From the NCBI GenBank assembly GCA_964395765.1, contig CAYNCU010000015.1:1-31480 (forward strand): a stretch of DNA of 31,480 nt, given 5' to 3'. Shown one piece after another: positions 23,414-31,480 of the stretch. The stretch is from DATDPY01 sp964395765 (GTDB lineage Bacteria > Bacteroidota > Bacteroidia > Cytophagales > Cyclobacteriaceae). A program made the position numbers and the translations under genes. Within the stretch, counting starts at the first letter, position 1, and each line of letters opens with the position of its first letter. The notes beneath the pieces are model-generated. The model saw only the letters and a list, made by a program, of their open reading frames with translations, was not told the DNA's origin and did no database searches.

Positions 23414-24532
23414 GTGACCGGTAAATTTAATTTTTCTATTCTTATCTTTTTTCTTTTAATTCCCCTGGTTTACCGGGCCAGGGCTTCTGAAAATGATTCA
23501 ACGGCTGCGAAGCATGAACGAAAAGTTAAAATTGCGGGATACCCGGCCGGCGGATATTCTCCCGAAACCTCATTCGAAATAGGAGCTCTTGGGGTATTAC
23601 TTATTAATCCTTCATCCGCCGATTCATCGGTTCATTCCAGACCTTCCACGATTACGCCTTATTTTCTTTTTACACTTAAAAGCCAGTTCCTTTCAGCGAT
23701 TAAGTCTGATGTTTATATCCGGAACCGCTATTACCTGAATGCAAACCTGAGGTACTTTAATTACCCGGACTTATATTTTGGTACCGGTAATGATGTAAAC
23801 GGGGAAAGTGAACGATACACAGACCGATTCATAAAACTGGAAGCCAGGTTTTCAAGGATAATTTCCTACCGCAATTTTGCCGGCCTTGATCTTCACTGGG
23901 AATATGATAAGCTGACTGCTTTCAAAAGCGGGGGAATTCTGGAATCGGGTTCGGTGAATGGAACCGGGGGAGGAAAATTACTGGGATTGGGACCTTATTA
24001 TAAATATGATTCCCGGAATAATGTTCTTTACCCGACCCGTGGTTGGTACCTGGAAACAGCTATAATGGCATACCCGGATAAATTCCTTAATGATTATTCT
24101 TTTATTAATTTCTTTGTTGACGCAAGGTATTATACAACGGTATTTTCAAAAAAGGATATTCTTGCTCTCCAGGCGTGGTATAATTATACCGGGGGAAACA
24201 GTATCCCTTTTTATGTTCTCCCACGCCTGGGAGGGGATTCCAGGCTCAGGGGGATCAAACATGAAAATCTTTATCGTGACCATAATGCTTACTACTTTCA
24301 ACTGGAAGGAAGACGACATTTATTCTGGAGGATCGGCGGCGTCTTATTCGCCGGTGTCGGTGAAGTAAATGCATCACTTACTGATTTTCAGTTCAAAACC
24401 GTGAGATATGTTTTCGGCATCGGGGGACGATTTCAGCCTTTTAAAAATGAAAAGCTGAATCTCCGGCTTGACATCGGAAAAGGTCCGGGATCGCAATATG
24501 CAGCCTATCTTGCCGTGGGAGAAGCCTTTTAA
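23414..24532 (+). CDS. BamA/TamA (D15) family outer-membrane beta-barrel protein
   Basis: Outer-membrane beta-barrel with the C-terminal surface-antigen signature: GLGPYYKYDSRNNVLYPTRGWYLE (the YDxRxNxxxPTRG motif), then GGDSRLRGIKHENLYRDHNAYYFQ and YRDxxxxxxQxExR, which in this family folds the barrel lid loop. No POTRA domains are visible N-terminally, so it is a short member rather than BamA itself. Start: the frame opens at a TTG at 23273 inside the previous gene; I prefer the GTG at 23414, which yields MTGKFNFSILIFFLLIPLVYRARA, a good signal peptide cleaved after ARA, giving 372 residues (about 350 mature). Tyr/Phe-rich strands alternate to the end (AYLAVGEAF). Function: likely transport or assembly in the outer membrane; not known. 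Next to HupE-like permease, but linkage is not proved. Confidence 0.85.
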   Translation: MTGKFNFSILIFFLLIPLVYRARASENDSTAAKHERKVKIAGYPAGGYSPETSFEIGALGVLLINPSSADSSVHSRPSTITPYFLFTLKSQFLSAIKSDVYIRNRYYLNANLRYFNYPDLYFGTGNDVNGESERYTDRFIKLEARFSRIISYRNFAGLDLHWEYDKLTAFKSGGILESGSVNGTGGGKLLGLGPYYKYDSRNNVLYPTRGWYLETAIMAYPDKFLNDYSFINFFVDARYYTTVFSKKDILALQAWYNYTGGNSIPFYVLPRLGGDSRLRGIKHENLYRDHNAYYFQLEGRRHLFWRIGGVLFAGVGEVNASLTDFQFKTVRYVFGIGGRFQPFKNEKLNLRLDIGKGPGSQYAAYLAVGEAF

Positions 24533-24545
24533 AAAAATTATGGAT

Positions 24546-24553
24546 TATCTTTG
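24546..24553 (+). promoter_or_regulatory. Candidate -7 promoter element for tpiA
   Basis: TATCTTTG, an exact match to TAnnTTTG, 35 bases upstream of the tpiA ATG. The -33 region is only TTTT (24527-24530), so the element is half-supported. Confidence 0.45.
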
Positions 24554-24588
24554 AACCGCCAATATTTTTTAATTTAAAATTGATTGAA

Positions 24589-25350
24589 ATGAGAAAAAAG
24601 ATTGTCGCCGGTAACTGGAAAATGAATAAAACCCTGGAAGAGGGTCTGGCCTTAACTTCCGAAATTGTCAATATGGTCAAAGATGAGGTCAGCAATGATG
24701 TTACAATAATTCTGAATCCCCCGTTTCCCTTGCTGAATGGAGTTTATAAACTGATAAAAGATACCAAACAGATCTTTTTAGGAGCCCAGAATTGCAGTCA
24801 GCATGCCTCCGGTGCCTACACCGGTGAGATTTCCGTATCAATGATAAAATCAGTCGGGGCAGAGTATGTCATTATAGGACATAGTGAGAGAAGGCAATAT
24901 TTTAATGAGTCCGATGAATTGCTTTCAAAAAAAGTGGATATCGCCCTTGAAAATAACCTTAAACCGATCTTTTGCTGTGGAGAAACGCTGGAAATACGTC
25001 AAAATGGATCTTATAAGGATTTTGTCTGTGGACAAATTACCAAAAGTCTTTTTCATTTGAACGCCGACCAGCTTAGCAAGATCGTTATCGCTTATGAACC
25101 GATCTGGGCCATTGGGACCGGTGTAAATGCCACGCCCGACCAGGCACAGGAAATGCATCTTACTATACGCAACCATATGGCCGGAAAATACGGTAAAGAG
25201 TTCGCCAACGATTTAACTATTCTTTACGGTGGAAGTTGCAATCCTAAAAATGCAAAAGATCTTTTCGGTAACCCGGATGTAGATGGAGGATTAATCGGCG
25301 GTGCTTCCCTGAAATCCCGAGATTTTATCGATATTATAAATTCATTCTGA
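24589..25350 (+). CDS. tpiA: Triosephosphate isomerase
   Basis: TIM-barrel enzyme interconverting dihydroxyacetone phosphate and glyceraldehyde-3-phosphate in glycolysis. The active site is complete: AGNWKMNK (Asn9, Lys11), VIIGHSERR (His98), AYEPIWAIGTG (Glu170) and the phosphate-binding LYGGSCNPKNA and GGLIGGASL loops. The ORF opens at a TTG at 24580 but the ATG at 24589 gives the family N-terminus MRKKIVAGNWKMNK; 253 residues is normal. A good promoter element (TATCTTTG) lies 35 bases upstream, so it may have its own transcript. It is followed by a DUF6150-like gene 37 bases on. Confidence 0.98.
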   Translation: MRKKIVAGNWKMNKTLEEGLALTSEIVNMVKDEVSNDVTIILNPPFPLLNGVYKLIKDTKQIFLGAQNCSQHASGAYTGEISVSMIKSVGAEYVIIGHSERRQYFNESDELLSKKVDIALENNLKPIFCCGETLEIRQNGSYKDFVCGQITKSLFHLNADQLSKIVIAYEPIWAIGTGVNATPDQAQEMHLTIRNHMAGKYGKEFANDLTILYGGSCNPKNAKDLFGNPDVDGGLIGGASLKSRDFIDIINSF

Positions 25351-25387
25351 CAACAGCATGTCTCTTTGAGTTTAAATAATAATTTAA

Positions 25388-25741
25388 ATGTACTACCTGG
25401 CATCCTTTTTATTGGCTATCTTGTTTTTAATCCCCGGGAACAAAAATGAAGAGATCCCGGAATCGAAGGTCGATTATTGTAATTTATATGGTTCCGTATA
25501 TATAGTCAATCAACAACAACTGGGTAATTACAAGGTTTTTATTGAAGACTCGGAAGCTTTTGCCGATATGCTGGTATATAAAACGGATAATTCCTTATAT
25601 GCCGACAAAGCCGGAGTATGGTATTTTGTCAAAAACAGGGACTTTGCCGACTTCACCATTTATCTTGTTGACTCAAAGGAAAAAGCAGATTTTTCAATCT
25701 ATTATACGGACTTCGAATCCATGGCCGGTTGCAGCCAGTAA
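25388..25741 (+). CDS. DUF6150-like small exported protein
   Basis: 117 residues with an N-terminal hydrophobic stretch (MYYLASFLLAILFLIPG) that may be a signal peptide. The rest has short repeated strand units built around Ala-Asp and aromatic residues: YGSVYIVN, DSEAFADMLVYKTD, YADKAGVWYFVKN, DFADFTIYLVD, KADFSIYYTD, then ESMAGCSQ. This (F)AD-xx-(I/V)(Y/F) repetition matches my memory of DUF6150, a family of uncharacterised Bacteroidota proteins. Cys residues at the start (DYCNLYG) and end (AGCSQ) could pair. The TAA stop at 25739-25741 shares its last A with the prmA ATG (TAATG), so the two genes are coupled, but the roles look unrelated. Function unknown. Confidence 0.75.
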   Translation: MYYLASFLLAILFLIPGNKNEEIPESKVDYCNLYGSVYIVNQQQLGNYKVFIEDSEAFADMLVYKTDNSLYADKAGVWYFVKNRDFADFTIYLVDSKEKADFSIYYTDFESMAGCSQ

Positions 25742-26583
25742 TGAAAGACCAATTTCTTCAGCTTGAATTTTTTTGCAACCCGGAACTTTCTGAAATCTTA
25801 ATTGCAGAATTAAACCTTTTGGGCTTTGACTCATTTCTCGAAAAGGATACGGGTTTTCAATGTTCCGTTTCAGGAATGGAATATGATAAAAATTCGGTTG
25901 ATCAGCTGGTACTGAAATATAATACCGGTGAGTTTCTCAATTATACGGTTTCACGAATTGCAGACCAGGATTGGAATGAGGAATGGGAAAACAATTTTAA
26001 ACCCGTCATTGTCGAAAATAAAATCAGGATAAGGGCCCCTTATCATCCTTCTTCCGGGGATTTTTTGCATGAAATAATAATCCTGCCGAAAAGGGCATTC
26101 GGAACCGGGCATCATGAAACAACAAGTATGATGATTACTGCCATGATGGATCTTGATTTCAGGGGCATGAGGATACTGGATGTCGGATGCGGTACCGGAA
26201 TATTATCTGTTCTTGCTCAAAAAATGGAGGCCGGCGACATTACAGGTATCGATATTGATCACTGGTCGGTTGAAAATGCTTTGATAAATATTTCACTTAA
26301 TAATGCTGAGAATATTAAAATATTACAAACTTCTGTGGATGCCTTACCGGCCGGGAAGAAATTCAATATTATACTCGCCAACATTAACCGTAATGTTCTT
26401 CTGAATGATATGCGTTTTTATGCTGAAAAATTATTTGCAAAAGGGGTTTTGATTCTAAGCGGTTTTTATGATTCGGATTTAAACACGATTGAAAAAAGCG
26501 CGGGTGAATACAACTTCAGTAAAATCAGGGAATACGCGAGAAACCACTGGATTGCAATAGTATTTGAGAAAAAAACTGACTAA
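25741..26583 (+). CDS. prmA: Ribosomal protein L11 methyltransferase
   Basis: 280-residue SAM-dependent enzyme that methylates ribosomal protein L11. The N-terminal substrate-recognition domain (about 1-60) leads to the hallmark WNEEWENNFKPVIVENKIRIRAP. The SAM domain follows: FGTGHHETTSMMI, motif I LDVGCGTGILSVLA (Asp147), GIDIDHWSVENA, and motif IV ILANINRNVL (an N-I-N-R-N form of NxxxN that is family-typical in Bacteroidota). The frame is open from 25729; the ATG at 25741 overlapping the DUF6150-like stop by one base (TAATG) is preferred. Loss of L11 methylation is tolerated in E. coli, so it is usually not essential. An 80-bp gap separates it from the giant gene, with no clear terminator. 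Confidence 0.95.
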   Translation: MKDQFLQLEFFCNPELSEILIAELNLLGFDSFLEKDTGFQCSVSGMEYDKNSVDQLVLKYNTGEFLNYTVSRIADQDWNEEWENNFKPVIVENKIRIRAPYHPSSGDFLHEIIILPKRAFGTGHHETTSMMITAMMDLDFRGMRILDVGCGTGILSVLAQKMEAGDITGIDIDHWSVENALINISLNNAENIKILQTSVDALPAGKKFNIILANINRNVLLNDMRFYAEKLFAKGVLILSGFYDSDLNTIEKSAGEYNFSKIREYARNHWIAIVFEKKTD

Positions 26584-26663
26584 TTTTCACAAAAATATCA
26601 AAGTAGATCCTCCAGTCGTTATTGTTTAAAGGGAGATAATTAATTAAATCCAGTCCTGCTTAT

Positions 26664-29600
26664 ATGCCCAAATTGTTTCAATGCATTTTGGCAATTTTTA
26701 TGATATTCCGGGCATTCGATTCCTACGCCCGGTATAATGATACGACCGGTGTAAATAATGATTTTTCGTCAGCGATTAAGGAAATCATGGACCGCACCAA
26801 GTCGCAGGAAGCGATCGGTATTGCTTCGGAATTTTCTTCACACTGGAACGATGGTACCATATCCCCCATTGGAAAGGATCAAATGGATTCAATCGGATCG
26901 ATAATGCAGGATCGTCATTTATCAGCTTATCCCTACTTTGTAAATTTCATCAAACTGGTTAATAAGATGGCTTCGGGAAAAACAAGTCCGGAAAAATTGG
27001 AAAAACTACTCCCGATGGTCAAAAACAGTTTGCTGAATGACAATGACACCCAATTTAACCAGTTACTTATACGACTTAACAATTTCTTTGATTACCATAC
27101 TTTATATTATTCCAATTATTACCGCCTCTATGTTACGTCCGATGATTTTGACTTTAAGTACGCAGGTAATGCCCCGGTTTACGAATTACCCTTGGCTTCT
27201 GCCGGATCTACCGCGGAAAATCAATCTTCAGGAAATGATTCAACTACCGTTTCTAAAAAATCAAATTCTGATTGGGAAAGTTCACAAAAGAGCGGTTCCG
27301 ACAATGGGTGGAATACTTCGTCGGATAATAATTCAAAGGACAACGGCTGGGGATCGACATCCAATGATAATTCCAATAGCGGTTGGGGAAGCTCAGCCAA
27401 GGACTGGAATAATAGCTCCACCGGTGATTCTTCAGCCGAACAAGACGCACTCACTTTAAGTACTTCAACCACCTCCGAGGAAGGATATACTACTAACCCG
27501 CTTCCGCCGGAAAAAGGATTAATGGTTACTTTCAGACGCACTGATATTGTATTTGTAACCCCAAAGGATTCCACCGTCATCAATGGCACTTCGGGCTCAT
27601 GGGCTGTAGGTGAGAATTATTTTTTAGGAGATAGCGGGACTTTTGACTGGTCGGTAGCCGGTTACGATACGGGTGAAGTAATAACCTCTTTGAATCGTTA
27701 TTCATTTAATGTAGACCAGCCCTTGATAAATGCTGAAAATGTAAAACTTAATTTTCCGAAAAGAGTGGATAAACCGGTCTCCGGAAATTTTAATTTTTTC
27801 AGTACCAGACCCGATCGTAACGGGGTAAGTCATTACCCGAACTTTGTCTCTTATTCCAGTAATCATATTATCAAATATCCTGACGATCAATCCGTTTATG
27901 TCAAAGGTGGCCTCTCCCTGGTTGGGAAAAAAATTTCGACAAGATCCCTGTATGCCGGGAATACATTGGTAGAATTAAAAGACAGTGGTCAGGTCAAAGT
28001 GAAAGCTATCGGCGACTATTTTGATATCGGGGATTCCGTGCTTACTTCCCCTAATACAAGTATTACAATTTACCAGGGTAAAGATTCCATTTATCATCCG
28101 GCCGTTAAATTTTCTTTTGATACCAAGGGGAAAAATTTACTGGTTGAGAAATGCCCGGGAGATCATTTCCTCACACCCTACCTGGCGTCTTATTATAAAA
28201 TGGAAATTAATGCCAATTCCATTCGTTGGAAAATCAATTCCGATTCCCTTGATATTTTTGAATCCTCAGCCAGAAATATAGTGCCGGCCACTTTTAAATC
28301 CTATGACTACTTTAATAAAAGAAACCTTGAAAGTCTTTCAGGACCTTTTAATTTCAATCCTTTGTTCCTGGCCGTAACCTATGCAAAAAAAATGCAGGTT
28401 AAATCGTTCAACGTCGCCGACCTGGCAGCCTATTATAAGCTCAACATCGTTCCGGTCAAGGCCGGGATGATCGCCCTGGATCAGAATAATTTCGTTTACT
28501 TCGATAAAGCATCCGGAACGGTGGATATGAAAGATAAGGCTTTTGATTATACCGACGCGTTTCTTGGGAAAAGAGATTATGACGACCTGCTTATCAATTC
28601 AATCTCCGGGGCAGCAACGAATGCAACCCTTGATCTTTCGGATAATCAACTGAATATACGCGGGATTAATAGATTCTATATCAGCCAGATCCTGGATGTA
28701 TATATCCTTCCGGACAGTAACGAGATTTCTGTTCTTAACAATAGGGATCTGAAATTTGACGGCAGCCTGTTTGCCGGCAACTTTGAATTTATCGGCACGA
28801 ACTTTCTCTTTAAATACGATAGTTTTTATGTCGACATGAATCATATTGATTCTATCCGGTTTTATATTGACGACCCGAAGACCGGGGAGAAAAAACAGGT
28901 TGAAAATAAATTGGTATCCGCAGATTCCGCCACAGCGGAAGCTAATAGCGAAATATCAGGCGGATTAAATAAAACGTCCGGACGCTTGTTCATCAACATG
29001 CCGGACAACAAATCCGGCAAAAAAATGTATCCCGGCTATCCCAGTTTCAATGCAGGAAAGGGAGCCATAGTATATTTTAACAATCCCGATGTACTGGCGG
29101 GCGCTTACGATCAGTCAGTGTATTTCGTTATTCCACCATTTAAAATCGACAGCCTCAGTGACAGCGACCCTTCCACCATCGGCTTCGAAGGAAAATTCTA
29201 TTCCGGTGGGATGCTTCCGCCATTTAACGAAACATTACATGTGATGCCGGATAATTCTCTTGGATTTGAACATGATATCTCGCCGGAAGGTTACGCCTTA
29301 TACGGCGGCAGCGGCCGCATATATGATCATATAAAACTTGATAAAAAGGGTATTACGGCTAAAGGTAATATTCAGTACCTTACCTCCACCCTTACCTCCG
29401 ATAATCTTACTTTTTACCTGGATTCATTAACCGGCAAGGGTACGGATTTTAAAATGAATCCGGGAACCCTGAATGATGGCAGCTTCCCGGATGCGTCTAT
29501 TGCCAAATTCAAAATGAAATGGCTTCCGAAAAGCGATAGCATGTATTTGACCAATATTGATAAACCTTTCAGTTTATATAGTAATACCGCCACCCTGGCC

Positions 29601-31480
29601 GGGACGCTCAATGTTAATAAAAAAGGCGCTTATGGAATGGGCGATCTTCACACCCGGAATTCGTCAACTAAATCCAATGAATTCTTTTTCAACCAAACTA
29701 AGTTCAACGCACACCACGCCCAGTTTAAAATCCAGTCAAACGATCCCGGGAAACCCATTCTTAACGGCGATGATATCCGGTTGTTCTTTAACCTCGATGA
29801 AGATTATGCGGATATAGGTCCTGAGGTGGAAGGAGTGGCAGCCATCAATTTCCCGTACGCCCAATTTAAAACATCCATCCCCACGGCACGCTGGAATTTA
29901 AAGAACCGCACAGTTGAAATGAAAAAACCGGATAACGTGGACATTGGTTCTTCCTATTTCTATGCCACTCGTCCCGACCTTGATTCCCTGGCGTTCAATG
30001 CAACAAGTGCCAGCTATAATATTGATAATTATCAGCTTCTTGTTAAAGGCATACCCTATATCATTGTGGCCGATGCCAGGATCACTCCGGAAAATAACCA
30101 GGTGCTAGTACTGGAAAATGCCAAAATCGGTACCCTTAAAAACACGAATATCGTGATCGACACCGTGAATGGATATCACCACTTGTATAACGGTACCATT
30201 GATATAATTTCAAGAAATAAATTTGCCGGTTCGGCGACGTACAGGTTTGTCAATGCCGTTAAGGATACCTTTGCAATTAAAATCGACAAATTTGAACTGG
30301 TAGCCGACAAAACCAAAGACAAATCGGGTCATTTACATACCATGGCTTCTGGCTTTGTGGAAGATAAGGATAACGTGGTAATTTCACCCGGGATGGTGTA
30401 TAAAGGAAAAGCCATTATGTATGCCCCTGACCCGGCATTTGCGCTAGACGGATTTGTTAAACTACAATACCGCCCCAACCCGCAAAAAGATATATGGATT
30501 AAATACGAATCAAGCGAAACATCAACTCAAAAAGTCAGGATAGATTTTAACACAGCTCGTACCGAGAATGATGAGCCATTGATTGCCGGAATTTATTTTG
30601 ATAATAATAACCAGCTTTATACAACTTTTGTCAATCCCAAGAAATCCGTCTTGGATGTTGATTTCTTCACACCTGACGGGATCCTTTCCTATGATGCAGA
30701 TTCTTCTGCTTATAGGATTGATGATACCGCTAAAGTGAATGGAGATTCATTTGAAGGAAAAATATTTGATCTCAACGTTAAATCCAACCATCTCCAATTT
30801 GAAGGACCGGTCAATTTCAATATAAAAAGCAAAGATCTCGATCTTCAGGCTTCGGTCATAGGCAGAGGAGATACAACGATGGACAAGATCGATATGAATG
30901 CTTTCATTACTATAAATTACAACCTTCCGGACCAGGCCATGGCCTTCATGGCAGATGATATTACCAATGCTGCTGAAGTACTCGGATTGCCGCAAGGCTA
31001 TAATAAGGACCCTTCCCTGTTATACAAGGTTTCCGAGATTATCGGCGAAAAAGCAACGGAAGATTTTGAACAAAAATCATTGCAGGGCTATACTTCCCTG
31101 ATATCGGTGTCACCCAAGCTTAATAAATCAATTGTGATTTCAAAAATCAGCCTGAACTATGATAAGAAGGGTAAGGCATGGTACAGTACGGGTAAGATAG
31201 GCATTTCAAATATTGGCACGAAGGATGTGAACTTGTCAACAGACGGTTTCATGGAAATTAAAAAGACCGATAATGGCGACATAGTGAATCTCTTCCTGCA
31301 GATTTCTCCTACGATATGGTACTATTTTAATTTCGAGGAAAACCGGCTTTTATTGGCCACGACCAATCAGGATTTAAATGGCCTGATCGATAAGAAATCA
31401 ACTGCTTTAAAAGCTAATTTCGGAGAATATTTTTTCTTGAAGGGAGAAGTTAAAGATGCCCTTACATTTATTAATCAGTT
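26664..31480 (+). CDS. Giant exported beta-rich protein, unrecognised family, 3'-truncated
   Basis: One uninterrupted frame from the ATG at 26664 to the window edge, at least 1605 codons, open at the right. N-terminus MPKLFQCILAIFMIFRAFDSYA is a signal peptide cleaved after SYA (residue 22). An alpha-helical region (residues 25-165) precedes a low-complexity Asn/Ser/Gly linker with Trp at 204, 216, 229, 241 and 248 (units like DNGWGST). The rest is polar, Asp/Asn/Ser/Tyr-rich and strand-forming, with many short repeats of a strand-turn-strand pattern (VKGGLSLVGKK, AGNTLVELKDSGQVKVK, FDGSLFAGNFEFIG, KGNIQYLTSTLTSDNLTFYLDS, ANGNV-like AFDGFVKLQ). This layered pattern recalls OstA/LptA or AsmA-like domains of periplasmic lipid-bridge proteins, but I do not recognise the family and have seen no catalytic motif. 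It should lie in the periplasm, perhaps with an outer-membrane or lipid-transport role. Confidence 0.85.
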   Translation, partial: MPKLFQCILAIFMIFRAFDSYARYNDTTGVNNDFSSAIKEIMDRTKSQEAIGIASEFSSHWNDGTISPIGKDQMDSIGSIMQDRHLSAYPYFVNFIKLVNKMASGKTSPEKLEKLLPMVKNSLLNDNDTQFNQLLIRLNNFFDYHTLYYSNYYRLYVTSDDFDFKYAGNAPVYELPLASAGSTAENQSSGNDSTTVSKKSNSDWESSQKSGSDNGWNTSSDNNSKDNGWGSTSNDNSNSGWGSSAKDWNNSSTGDSSAEQDALTLSTSTTSEEGYTTNPLPPEKGLMVTFRRTDIVFVTPKDSTVINGTSGSWAVGENYFLGDSGTFDWSVAGYDTGEVITSLNRYSFNVDQPLINAENVKLNFPKRVDKPVSGNFNFFSTRPDRNGVSHYPNFVSYSSNHIIKYPDDQSVYVKGGLSLVGKKISTRSLYAGNTLVELKDSGQVKVKAIGDYFDIGDSVLTSPNTSITIYQGKDSIYHPAVKFSFDTKGKNLLVEKCPGDHFLTPYLASYYKMEINANSIRWKINSDSLDIFESSARNIVPATFKSYDYFNKRNLESLSGPFNFNPLFLAVTYAKKMQVKSFNVADLAAYYKLNIVPVKAGMIALDQNNFVYFDKASGTVDMKDKAFDYTDAFLGKRDYDDLLINSISGAATNATLDLSDNQLNIRGINRFYISQILDVYILPDSNEISVLNNRDLKFDGSLFAGNFEFIGTNFLFKYDSFYVDMNHIDSIRFYIDDPKTGEKKQVENKLVSADSATAEANSEISGGLNKTSGRLFINMPDNKSGKKMYPGYPSFNAGKGAIVYFNNPDVLAGAYDQSVYFVIPPFKIDSLSDSDPSTIGFEGKFYSGGMLPPFNETLHVMPDNSLGFEHDISPEGYALYGGSGRIYDHIKLDKKGITAKGNIQYLTSTLTSDNLTFYLDSLTGKGTDFKMNPGTLNDGSFPDASIAKFKMKWLPKSDSMYLTNIDKPFSLYSNTATLAGTLNVNKKGAYGMGDLHTRNSSTKSNEFFFNQTKFNAHHAQFKIQSNDPGKPILNGDDIRLFFNLDEDYADIGPEVEGVAAINFPYAQFKTSIPTARWNLKNRTVEMKKPDNVDIGSSYFYATRPDLDSLAFNATSASYNIDNYQLLVKGIPYIIVADARITPENNQVLVLENAKIGTLKNTNIVIDTVNGYHHLYNGTIDIISRNKFAGSATYRFVNAVKDTFAIKIDKFELVADKTKDKSGHLHTMASGFVEDKDNVVISPGMVYKGKAIMYAPDPAFALDGFVKLQYRPNPQKDIWIKYESSETSTQKVRIDFNTARTENDEPLIAGIYFDNNNQLYTTFVNPKKSVLDVDFFTPDGILSYDADSSAYRIDDTAKVNGDSFEGKIFDLNVKSNHLQFEGPVNFNIKSKDLDLQASVIGRGDTTMDKIDMNAFITINYNLPDQAMAFMADDITNAAEVLGLPQGYNKDPSLLYKVSEIIGEKATEDFEQKSLQGYTSLISVSPKLNKSIVISKISLNYDKKGKAWYSTGKIGISNIGTKDVNLSTDGFMEIKKTDNGDIVNLFLQISPTIWYYFNFEENRLLLATTNQDLNGLIDKKSTALKANFGEYFFLKGEVKDALTFINQ

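Noticed and set aside
27221..27589. Minus-strand ORFs opposite the giant protein, including a Leu/Ser/Glu-rich 122-residue one
   Set aside because: They are antisense to the Trp/Asn/Ser linker, whose codon bias creates the open frame; the plus-strand frame is continuous through here.
26664..31480. Idea that the long region after prmA is non-coding or frameshifted, because only short shadow frames stand out there
   Set aside because: Reading in the frame of the ATG at 26664, the sampled lines at the start, middle and end are all in the same frame and free of stops. It is one gene cut by the window edge.
1..31480. CRISPR array, phage or insertion-sequence genes, tRNA or rRNA
   Set aside because: No regularly spaced direct repeats, no transposase or integrase frame, and no cloverleaf or ribosomal sequence was seen in the gaps.

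Overview
The window looks like chromosomal DNA of a Bacteroidota bacterium (Bacteroidales/Cytophagales-like, not assignable further). Evidence: a fused 1009-residue SecDF, lipoproteins with a Cys right after the hydrophobic stretch, a DUF6150-type protein, several matches to the Bacteroidota -7 promoter element TAnnTTTG, few Shine-Dalgarno sequences, and AT-rich gaps between moderately GC genes. I see no phage, transposase, CRISPR array, tRNA or rRNA.

Layout. (1) 1-2566 (+): a 5'-truncated formimidoyltransferase-cyclodeaminase coupled by ATGA to a PlsC-like acyltransferase. (2) 2632-4438 (-): aminotransferase followed by a DUF985 cupin. (3) 4667-7979: a nitroreductase converging on a two-gene minus-strand operon (type III polyketide synthase, then a SAM methyltransferase), with a UbiA-type prenyltransferase divergent from the synthase; this resembles a small alkyl-resorcinol/pyrone-type lipid pathway. 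(4) 8144-11262: accessory region of small exported proteins and lipoproteins, plus a membrane/zinc-ribbon gene on the minus strand broken by an in-frame TAA between the two cysteines of its first CPxC knuckle. (5) 11316-14013 (-): DXS followed by an overlapping alpha/beta hydrolase. (6) 14187-15731: scpA (TTG start) and ndk around a 360-bp gap with three REP-like hairpins and a long inverted repeat. (7) 15896-18406 (+): NrnA-type DHH phosphoesterase, tandem-FKBP lipoprotein and RdgB/HAM1, ended by a terminator. (8) 18533-22633 (+): small exported protein, SecDF and a 2H phosphoesterase. (9) 22711-26583 (+): HupE/UreJ-like membrane protein, D15-type outer-membrane beta-barrel, TpiA, DUF6150-like protein and PrmA. 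(10) 26664 to the window end (+): an unrecognised exported giant protein, at least 1605 residues and open at the right edge.

Most genes are housekeeping (isoprenoid precursor supply, nucleotide sanitation, protein export, chromosome condensation, glycolysis, ribosomal protein methylation). The points most worth a second look are the nonsense codon in the zinc ribbon, the PKS III/methyltransferase/UbiA trio, the REP-like hairpin cluster, and the giant exported protein with its Trp-punctuated linker. DXS makes the isoprenoid precursor that UbiA would ultimately use, but a functional link between the two loci is only inference.
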